DNA of 64,000 bases, from contig JAGTJL010000010.1 in NCBI GenBank assembly GCA_020746875.1, forward strand, positions 992,001-1,056,000. The letters are read 5' to 3'. The translations under genes were made by a program, and so were the position numbers. A model generated the notes under the pieces. That model did not search any database, was not told where the DNA came from, and saw only the letters and a list, made by a program, of their open reading frames with translations. Shown piece after piece: positions 55,787 through 64,000 of the stretch (position 1 is the first letter of the stretch; each line of letters opens with the position of its first letter). Source of the DNA: Rhexocercosporidium sp. MPI-PUGE-AT-0058 (Eukaryota > Ascomycota > Leotiomycetes > Helotiales).

Positions 55787-58700
55787 TCAATACTTCCCCA
55801 GAACCTCAATCAGCGGTGTCTTGAAAACGCTCCAATTATCTGCCCTCTCCGGCTCCCCAAACGGTTTCAGCGTAGCAAAGCGCATCGTATAATTGCCCAC
55901 CTCAATCTGGCTCCCATTCCCCAACTTCCCAAACCACCAATACTCATGAAAGGACGCCACAGTCTGTGCATTCCTAAAGACATCCGTAGCGGGATACGTC
56001 CACGTCTCATTGGGGTCATGATACCGAAGATCGATCCAAGTGACCTGGCCAGCGCCGACCCAGGAAGTGGCTGGCCCAATGTAGCCATTCTGACCGACAA
56101 CGGGTGGATAAACCCAGTCACGCTCTGTCCAGGTCTTGTCGAAGATGTCCCACCGGACCTGTCTGGTTCCCCATTTGATCTTGCTATAGATCTTGGGGAA
56201 GTCTTGCGCGCTCTTGGTAAGGTTGAAGGTATACCTGTGTAGTTACGGTCAGAGGCGTGATGGGTGGGCCTGATGGTGGAGGATGGCTTACGAGGATTTC
56301 TGACTGATGTCTGTGAATGCTACGCTGGATTTTGAGAATGGGTAGGTTGTACGGTAGATGGGAGCCATCTCTTTCTTCAGGTCTGCTGCCAATCCTGTAT
56401 ATATTCGTTAGCTCTTGGGTCTTCACTCAGGCATGGCCTAACAAGCATACCTAAATATGGAATGGATAGTTGCTCTCCATTGCTTCCTAAGACCAGGACC
56501 TTGCCGCTATAAATGGGTAACATAGCCGCGTTCCAGCCTTTAGAACCAGGATTCTGGAAGTTCACACTGAAAAAAACTTCATTAGCACCACCCCGGAGAT
56601 ATCGATTGATTTGAAAGTATTCGCTGCTTACGTGACAGTCTTGCTTTCCCCTGGCTGCAGATTGAATGCTTTGGGGAAGTTTATATCCACTTCCAGGCTC
56701 TTAGGAATTAGTTCAGTGAAGCTCTTGAGTCTTGGATCATCGCCAGAAGGAAGCGAGTAGACTCCAAGGACTTCAACACCAGCTGCAGCTTCGCCAGAGA
56801 ACGTGTAGGTAACAGCTTTCGATCCTGTATTCGTGACTGTGACGTCATGATAACGACTGAATTGAGAGGTGTCATTGAGCTCAAATTTCTCGAACTCCAA
56901 GGTTGTTGTGTAATTCACGACTTTGAACGCATTGATGAGCCCGTTTCCAACTTGAGCCACAGAAGCTGTGTATCCGAAAACCGTATCTGTCCCGTTCGAC
57001 CACGGGAGAGACGCACCACTGGAGATCAGCCGCTTGGACAGGAATTTGGCGAAGCTGTTGCCGTGAACTTTTCGGCCTCCATGAGCACTGATGTAGAGTG
57101 CTGCGACACCAGCTACATAAGGACAGGCCATTGAGGTTCCACTCAACAGGGTAAATTTGTTGTTGAGCCACGTCGAGTAGATAGCACCGCCGGGAGCGGC
57201 AACATCAGGCTTCATCTTTAAATCGTAGAGCGCTCCCCATGAAGTGAAGGTACTTGGGCGTCCACCAAAGGCATTGGGAAGTCCGACGACCGATCCAGGG
57301 TTGACAGAGAAGTCTGCAGTCACATTTCCACCCGCCTTGATAGTGGCAATGATAGCTGCACCTGCCTCTGCTGATATCATTCCAAGCAGGTTGTCAACGT
57401 TGTCAGTATAAGGACTGATGAGAGTCGCTGCATTGTTGTACACAAGAACGTAATTCGCACCCAGTGCATACAAGTTGGACTGCTTGGTGGCGAATGTACA
57501 GGTTCCTCGACGGACAAGTGGGATTACTCCATCGAGACGGCGAGTACCAGCTGGGTATGGTGTACATGCATCATCAGTCGTCGAAGTATTGAAATTCAAG
57601 GGGACAATGGGCCAGTCCACAATCTTATTTGAAAAAAAGTAAGTGGCAGGTAGATATCCCGCAGTTGTCTCGTTTGATGCCCCATCCAAGGAAAATGTTG
57701 CGTTGAATGGCGTAGCGGCAATGTCCTCACTGTCTACTGAAGCAACAGCGACAACATTCTCCCCAGCAGCGCCTAAGGCATTCGAAGTCAGCTTACCTTT
57801 CTTGGGAATGTTTGACGTTGTCAAGGTTGCAACTTGAAATAACTTGACTTGTACCGATTCCGAAGCTCACAAAACAAACTAAGCAACAAAAAAATAACTT
57901 ACCAGTACTTCCGAAGAATGGTCCGGCTTCACCTGAATTACCGGCTGCAATAGTGACAACAACACCCTCGTCAACTAGACGAGAAGCAACTTCAGCCCAG
58001 GCGTTTGTAGACCATCCACTGGTACCACCGATGCTCGCAGTAATGATATCCACCTAATTAAGTTAGTGACCTTGTGTACAGGGGCAAAGAAGTTGGCAAA
58101 TGCTCACGCCGTCGTTGTATGCAGTGAGAAATGCATCAATTAGTGTTGCTGTATCAGTGCTTCCCTACCACAAATTAAAAGCTAGGTCGTCAAAAGGTGT
58201 AAAGGTAGGCTTACAGCCAGGCTGAAAACTTTGTACGAGTACAGAGTCGCAGCGGGGGCCACACCACTCCAGCTATATTTTCACAAGGTTAGACTTGAGA
58301 CATGAAGCCGTGAAGCTCCAGATCCGGATTTGGAGAATGCGGTGCTGTAGACTTACGTGTCAGTTTTTCCAGCAATGATTCCTGCAACATGCGTTCCGTG
58401 ACCCTGCTGGTCCTTTGGATCATCATCAGGCGCCTGCTCGCCAGAATTCGGGTAGTCTATTTCTGATCAGCTCTCATTCTTTCTTCTGCGATCGGAATTT
58501 CTCACCCTCATTCCCCACAAAGTCATGTCCCTTCGCGACCTTGAAGCCGGGCCCAAAGCCTCCTCCAAGCGCAGGATGATCATACCATGTGCCCGTATCA
58601 ACGATACCAACAACGACACCTTCCCCAAAAATGCCCATCTGATGCAACTTGTTCACACCAGTCGTATTGTGCGATGAATACTCTGCTGCAGTAGCACCGT

Positions 58701-59087
58701 CACTGAAGCCCTGTGGCACAGGTGGAGCAAGCTGGATAATATGATTGGGCCAAACATTTGCGACTTCAGGGAGCTCGAGTAGAGTATCAAGAGTGTAGAT
58801 GTCTGTCTGGATACTAGCTCCGTTGAAGACCACGCTGTCGAATGTCTTGAGGACATCGATGGCTGCGTTAGCAGCGACGCGGGCGAAGTCTTTTCCCTAG
58901 GTGTTGGATTCAGTGTGGTTCTCATCAAAGATTTAAGAGTACGTGCAGCTGTATACTCGACGATGTAGCCTCCAGGTATTGCACCTGTGGAGTTTGAAAT
59001 GAATTCGGCATTTTGGCGACGATTGAGTCCTCGCACACTTGCTGCTAGGGGAAGCACGAATGCGACAGCGGTCCTGGAAACTCGCAT
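55787..59087 (-). CDS. Secreted subtilisin-like protease (S8A with PA and Fn3-like domains)
   Basis: A secreted serine endopeptidase of the minor extracellular protease (Vpr-like) type. Eleven or so exons on the minus strand. The N-terminus is a signal peptide (VAFVLPLAASVRG) followed by an inhibitor-like propeptide (GGYIVEYTA; VVFNGASIQTDIYTLDTLLE). Catalytic residues: Asp in VVVGIVDTGTWYDHPALGG, His in QQGHGTHVAGIIAG, Ser in LLSGTSMACPYVAGVAALY, with oxyanion Asn in TIAAGNSGEAGPF. A PA insert lies between His and Ser (VIPLVRRGTCTFATKQSN). After the peptidase come Fn3-like domains (SRYHDVTVTNTGSKAVTYTF) and an all-beta end (YTFNLTKSAQDFPKIYSKIKW; IEVLGKY). Several NxS/T sites fit a secreted glycoprotein. 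It would degrade extracellular protein; no target is visible. Confidence 0.92.
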
Positions 59088-60259
59088 CTTGTTTGCTTCT
59101 ACCTAAAGAGTTTGGGATACCAAAGGACATCCACGATAGGGCCATGGTGATACTTCATATCCAATTTCAAATCCGCAATAACCTTTCGCTATGCTACAGA
59201 TCTGTGGTCAAGCCATCCAAATTGAGAGCCATTCTTGCACATCATTGCTATTAAAACTCAAAGATTTTGATAAGATACCTTGAGAGGAAGGTGGAAATGT
59301 AATACGAAGTCTTCAACGAGAGTCTGCAGAACCAAGAATTTGGGATCATCAACCCTTACTAGGAGCAGAAGGTCTGTACCGTGATTCCATGCATGCCAAG
59401 AGGGATCTGGGAATACGGCAAGCCAGGTCATGTCTAGCCCATCTATGAAGGCACAAACAAGCATCCAGCAAAAAGTACACAAATGTATAACAACGACAGA
59501 CAAATTCAAAGTCTGAGACATGGCAAGTAGTTCTGCCTCAATTTTGTACGCTGTGTATGCACTTGCAGGCAGCTCGACGGCGAGATACCGCTACATGGGA
59601 ATACTTCTAGACTTTGCGCCTTGATGCAAAGCTCATATTCAAGCAGTCGAAAGTGCGTTAGTAAGTTGCGCAAGGACAAGACCTCTCAGGTTAGCAGTAC
59701 ATGAAAGCTAAAGACAATGCCACTTGACTCCCGTTTATGCAAATATCTGCACAGACGAATACGAGCCATCCCCACTTTTGATAATCTTGAGATCGACTTT
59801 GCCCTACAGTATGTTCATCAAGTTGGGCTCGTAATGACTTGTTAAACAATGCATCAAGTTGTTTATAGGAAGGAGCTTAACGTCTTTATGTGGAGCTAAT
59901 TAATTAAGGTTTTCATTGCCTGCCGGACAGGCGAGGCGATTTCTGAGCGCACTCGGTTACTTTTGATGTTTAGGGGCTTGCATATGTGATTGTTGACATT
60001 GGAAGCTGCTTGACTAGTAAAGTCTAGATAGCACTGCAAAACCCACATCGTAAGCGACAGACTATGCAATGGGAATCGATGGCTTTTATTTGACAAGTCT
60101 ATCTACCACTCCCACCTGGCACTTACGGAACCAAACCTGATGTATGCTTACAGCATACAGGTCTACATGAAGTCATCATGTGGATGCATATGGTTCCTGA
60201 TTAGCGCCTTAGACTGCTGAAGTCTCCGTGTCGTAATTCATTGATCCTATGCAACCCCT
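59088..60259. other. Intergenic
   Basis: About 1.2 kb between the subtilase start and the SUP35 stop. A minus-strand frame (59258-59521) starts with ATG and has a hydrophobic N-terminus, but there is no cysteine pattern, homologue recognition or splice support, so it is not called. Confidence 0.45.
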
Positions 60260-62568
60260 TTAGGCCGCCGCACTCTCATCTTCGGTAATTAGCCTTGTGA
60301 TCTTGCCGATTGCAATGGTTTGACCCTGTCATACGGTTAGCCTAGATCTCATCTTCTAGGGAATTGAGCTGTGCTTACCTGGTCACGGAGAGTGAATCGT
60401 CCTAATTGCGCATAATCCTCAAAACGCTCGACGCAAACAGACCCAGCTCCGCCGATGACCTCTAGTCTCGCGATAATGCTGTCGCCCTTTTTTGCGTGGG
60501 TGGGTGGCTTCTTGCTTCTACGACCCGTCCCCTTTTGCAGTGAATGAAGCAACGCAGCGAAAGTGACTTCTTCAATAGCCGAATGGACATGAAGAACGCA
60601 GTTAAAGCCCGCACTCAAAATGCTCTTCAGTTCGAGAACGCGAATCTGGGCTTCAAAGGCCTTGACGCAGTGAACTGGACGCTTTGGCGAGCACATGACG
60701 AAACCGGGCATGATATCTTCCTCTTCGATACCCCGCAATCGTACGCGGACTTGGTCTCCGCTCTGCGCAATGGTCATTTCCTCTTCAGTCTCTCCGTAAA
60801 GAGCAGCGACCTCGATCTTTTCACGATTAGGCATCATCATCAATGACATGTTTTTCTTGATTACACCAGCTTCAATCTTTCCCTCGACAAGGGTGCCCAT
60901 ATCTCGATATTTTCCGTTCACAGGCATCATGAATGGCGCTTTCACTTTGCGTTCCAGTGATTTCATGTTGTCGAGGTACTCCAGCAGAGATGGACCGCTG
61001 TACCATGGGCAGACTCCGTCAGGAATGCGGTCTTTGAGACCAATAAATGATTGCGCGGCGATTGGCATGAAGAAGACATCTGTTTTGAGGTTGAACCCGG
61101 TTCCCTTCAAGAAAGCTCCGAGCTTCGTTGTGCACTCCAGGTAACGCTTCTCAGACCACTCCACAGTGGCATCGTCCATCTTGTTGATAACAACCACCAA
61201 TTTGTTGACACCTTGAGTCTTCGCCAACATTGCGTGCTCCCGAGTCTGACCACCCTTCTCGAAACCGGTCTCGTACTCTCCTTTCCGAGCACTTATAACC
61301 AAGATTCCAACATCGGCTTGAGACGCACCTCCAATCATACTTGGGACATACGTCTTGTGACCAGGGGCATCCAGAATACTGTAGCGGCGTTTTTCGGTTT
61401 CGAAGTATGCACGTCCGACTTCGACCGTCTTTCCCTTTGATCTCTCTTCCTTGGTAAGATCCAATGCCCAAGAAATCCACCAGGTCTCACGGCCCATGTC
61501 CTTAGCCTCCTTTTTGTATTTCTCTATGGTTCGCTCATCGACCATTCCACTCTGGATGAGGATTGCTCCACCAAGGGTTGACTTCCCAGCATCGACGTGT
61601 CCAATGAAAATGATATTAACGTGCTCCTTGCCGTAGATTTCATTCAAGGTCTCGTCATCCACATCCGCAGCTTGTTCCTTCTCTACAGCATCTGCTTCGC
61701 GTATAGCCGCCTTAGCAGCACTCCGTGTAGGGCTGGAGCGTCCAGATGAAGGTGTCGGCGAAGTTTTACCGCTCTCAGTAGTCCCGGCCTTCTCAGTCTT
61801 CTCAATAGCCTTGGTTGCCATAACCTTGGCGCCTGCTTCAGCTGAAGTTGGAGTAGAAGCTTCCTTCTTTGCTGCGGGTGCGGGTGCAGCTGGGCTTGCG
61901 ATCGACAGGACCTTGGCCTTGGGCTTTGGAGCATCTCCTCCAATGCTCAAAACCTTGGGCGCGCCTGCCTTGGTGGTCACTGGCTTGTTCAAATCCGCAG
62001 ACGCTGATGATCCATCTGCTGGTCGCTTCGCAATTGTGGGTGTCTGTCGGACGGTTTGTTGTGCGATGGAGGAAGCGGGTTGGGGTTGTTGAGAATAGCC
62101 TGGATATTGTTGTGCTACATGACGATCAAGTCAGCGAATGTACATGATTAGAAAGGAGGGCAGATCTGCGGACACAAACTCACTGTATGCGGCATTGTAG
62201 GCAGGTTGCTGGTAGCCTCCGGGATTGTAGCCTCCTTGAGCATACTGGTTGTTGTATCCGCCCTGTTGCCCACCATACTGAGGATAGCCGCCATAGCCCT
62301 GTGCACCCTGGCCTCCTTGGTAGTAGTTTTGGTTCTGGTATCCCGATTGATCGTAGGCTCCATATTGCTGGAAGTTCTGGCCGGGCTGGAAAGATTGTGC
62401 TCCGGGCTGGAATGAATTTGCGCCAGGGCGGAAACTGGGTGCTCCTCCTCCTTGTCCTTGCTGTGGCTGCGGGGGATTGTTGCTATTGTTCAGGTTCATC
62501 TGCTGTGTCTGACGGGAGAGATCCTCCTGGGCCGCAGGATCGTCCTCCCATGAGTTGAGGTCTGACAT
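60260..62568 (-). CDS. sup35: Translation termination factor eRF3 (SUP35)
   Basis: eRF3 is the GTPase partner of eRF1 in translation termination. Exons 62184-62568, 60379-62114 and 60260-60325 sum to 728 residues. The N domain (about 1-150) is rich in Gln/Gly/Tyr/Asn with imperfect repeats (NQNYYQGGQGAQGYGG; GGQQGGYNNQYAQGGYNPGG), the composition of the yeast prion domain. A charged Ala/Lys/Glu-rich M region follows, then the GTPase: IGHVDAGKST (G1), RRYSILDAPGHKTYV (G3 DAPG), VINKMD (G4), and the beta-barrel domains (VNGKYRDMGTLVEGKIEAG; GRFTLRDQGQTIAIGK). It starts MSDLNSWEDDP, like other fungal SUP35. The intron near the N/M border joins YNAAY to the QQYPGYSQQPQP repeat tail. Confidence 0.96.
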
Positions 62569-63138
62569 ATTGCTGGAGTGTGCTCGAGAGTGTTAGGAGA
62601 AAAAGTGGTGTTTTGCACACTTCGAGTCGGTTTTGTCGTAAAGTGGCCGCAGGAGGTTGTGGGAAGTGGGGCAGGTTTTATCGGCCGTCTCTATCGAGGG
62701 GCTTGGGCTGGGCTTGGGCTTAGGAATATCGCTCTGTACGTCACTAGGGTGTAAATTACATGCATCAAGTCACTGTGACTCAAAACTGACTCGAAATTAG
62801 TTAACTAGCGAATCTGCGTACAAAAATTAGGTAGATAACAGAGAATTGAGGAATGAGGGCCAACATTGTGATTCTATATCAAGAAAGCTTTACAGTTTTT
62901 TAGACAAAGCTAGTAACTGCTGTTGAGCTTAAGCCGGGGCAAATAGAATTTTTTGGACCCAGACTGCCCCGACGGCTAGCCTCATCTAGGACCAATCATC
63001 ATGCGGCAGCGTTTCATGCCTCTATTCGCGTGTACAAACGCGTGAAATGTAAATACCTTGCAACTCAAAATTTCACAATGAGAAACCTTCACGCTTCATC
63101 TGACAGAGTTCTGTCCTTTTAAAGAGAAGCTACTCATC
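62569..63138. other. Divergent intergenic region
   Basis: About 570 bp between the SUP35 start (minus) and the Ran-binding gene start (plus). No gene is recognised. Confidence 0.5.
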
Positions 63139-64000
63139 ATGGACGACTTTCTAGGCAAGGTCAGAGGATTTGACCCCCCAGCAGATGGCCTTTGAAGATC
63201 ACGTGCTGATAAACATCCAAACAGATCACACAACATGCGATGAACTATGCCATAAGGTATGTTCAGGCTCTATGGAACGCTTGAGGAACTTGATGAACTG
63301 ACCTTTCGATAGAGCTGGTATTGGAATCACAGCTTCATACACCCTCAGACAAACCTCGAGATTGCTCAAGGTATGCACATGCACGGTCTGTTTGTCCATG
63401 CTTTGGCTAACGGCTAGCAGACTGTGGATAACAGTACCGACTACCAAGAACTTCAAGCACTTCAGGAGAGGTTGAATAGCAAGATCAGAGTAGGCATTCA
63501 ATATCCGTCTTGCTATCGACTCTGCCAGCTTACACTTATCAGATAGTCTCTCCAGCCATCGATCTGATAGAGCTCATGCAAGTTTAGTCTCTTTCTTAAC
63601 GTTACAAATTTTCTAACTCATTCCAGCTCAGCCAGAGGAAATACTACCTTGGAATCAGCAGTCATATTGACCAAAGGTCTTCGATGGGATATTCAAGCCC
63701 TAGGTGTGCGCCTTGCCAAGGCTGCCACTGCTGAAGAATCTTCCCGGCGAAAGAAGACAAATTCAAAAGTAGCCCACGAAGTCGAAATCCATCTGATAGT
63801 CAAAGACATCAAGGATCTTCTCGTCCGTATCGAAGATGCAGTTCCTCTCATCAATCTCGCCATCACCACCTCGGGAGCTAGTCTCTCAACGACCCTTCCC
63901 GCCTCAGTCTCGCCGTCCAGGCTGCTCCAAGCTAGTACTTTTCTTACGGCTGGGGACACACAATATTCCATGAATCCAACTGGACCAATCCAAGTCGGAC
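63139..64000 (+). CDS. RanGTP-binding protein, Yrb30-like (partial, runs off the window)
   Basis: Yrb30-type proteins bind RanGTP/Gsp1 and affect its GTPase cycle. Only the N-terminal part is in the window. Exons seen: 63139-63159 (MDDFLGK), then ITQHAMNYAIR, AGIGITASYTLRQTSRLLK, TVDNSTDYQELQALQERLNS, IVSPAIDLIELI, and a long last exon from 63627 starting SARGNTTLESAVILTKGLRW with VKDIKDLLVRIEDAVPLINL and SPSRLLQASTFLTAGDTQYS, running to the window end. This pattern matches the fungal Ran-binding family as I recall it. One intron, 63578-63626, has the donor GCAAGT in place of GT, with acceptor TTCCAG; phase and homology both need this GC-AG splice. Confidence 0.8.

Noticed and set aside
59258..59521. 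Small hydrophobic protein upstream of the subtilase
   Set aside because: ATG and a hydrophobic head are present, but the rest looks random and there is no cysteine pattern or supported splice.

Overview
This window is nuclear DNA from a filamentous ascomycete (Pezizomycotina; gene content and intron style would suit a Leotiomycete, but that rank is an inference). The evidence is short 45-90 nt GT-AG introns with CTRAC/CTAAC branch sites in most genes, and fungus-specific families: CE5 cutinase, SAT4/Pth11-like rhodopsin-fold membrane protein, copper-fist regulator, TRK potassium transporter and SUP35 with a Q/G/Y-rich head. There is no CRISPR array, tRNA, rRNA, bacterial operon or intact transposon. 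Where stated, exon boundaries were read by hand and their phases summed.

Layout. 1-12.4 kb: Hsp90 co-chaperone p23, a small unknown protein with a repeated motif, a cutinase with an apparent 7-nt microexon, a YRA1/ALY mRNA-export gene with an 830-nt intron, OST4, TMA46/DFRP1 and a Ctr copper transporter. 15.2-16.1 kb: a copper-fist transcription factor divergent from that transporter. 19.7-23.9 kb: an intron-rich SNF2 helicase with an internal RING finger. 24.8-33 kb: an accessory-looking block with a CYP7/8-like P450, an amidase with an in-frame stop, an aldo-keto reductase and a SIRT5-like sirtuin. 33.6-36.1 kb: a glycine-zipper protein and an EF-hand secretory protein (SSP120 type). 36.1-39.1 kb: decayed SF1-helicase remnants with AT-rich DNA. 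39.1-41.9 kb: TRK1. 41.9-46.9 kb: near gene desert. 46.9-48.5 kb: SAT4-like membrane protein. 49.6-55.4 kb: a compact housekeeping block (CWC16/Saf4, SPF30, IND1, BFR2). 55.8-59.1 kb: secreted subtilase. 60.3-62.6 kb: SUP35/eRF3. 63.1 kb to the end: start of a Yrb30-type RanGTP-binding protein.

Genes that plausibly work together: the copper regulator and copper transporter (copper uptake); CWC16 and SPF30 (splicing, sharing a 319-bp divergent promoter region); and, more speculatively, the P450, amidase and aldo-keto reductase (small-molecule metabolism). No polyketide synthase, NRPS or terpene synthase is present, so a full biosynthetic cluster is not supported. The most interesting observations are about gene architecture: the long YRA1 intron at what appears to be the yeast position, a last coding exon holding only a stop codon, a 7-nt microexon, and a GC-AG intron.
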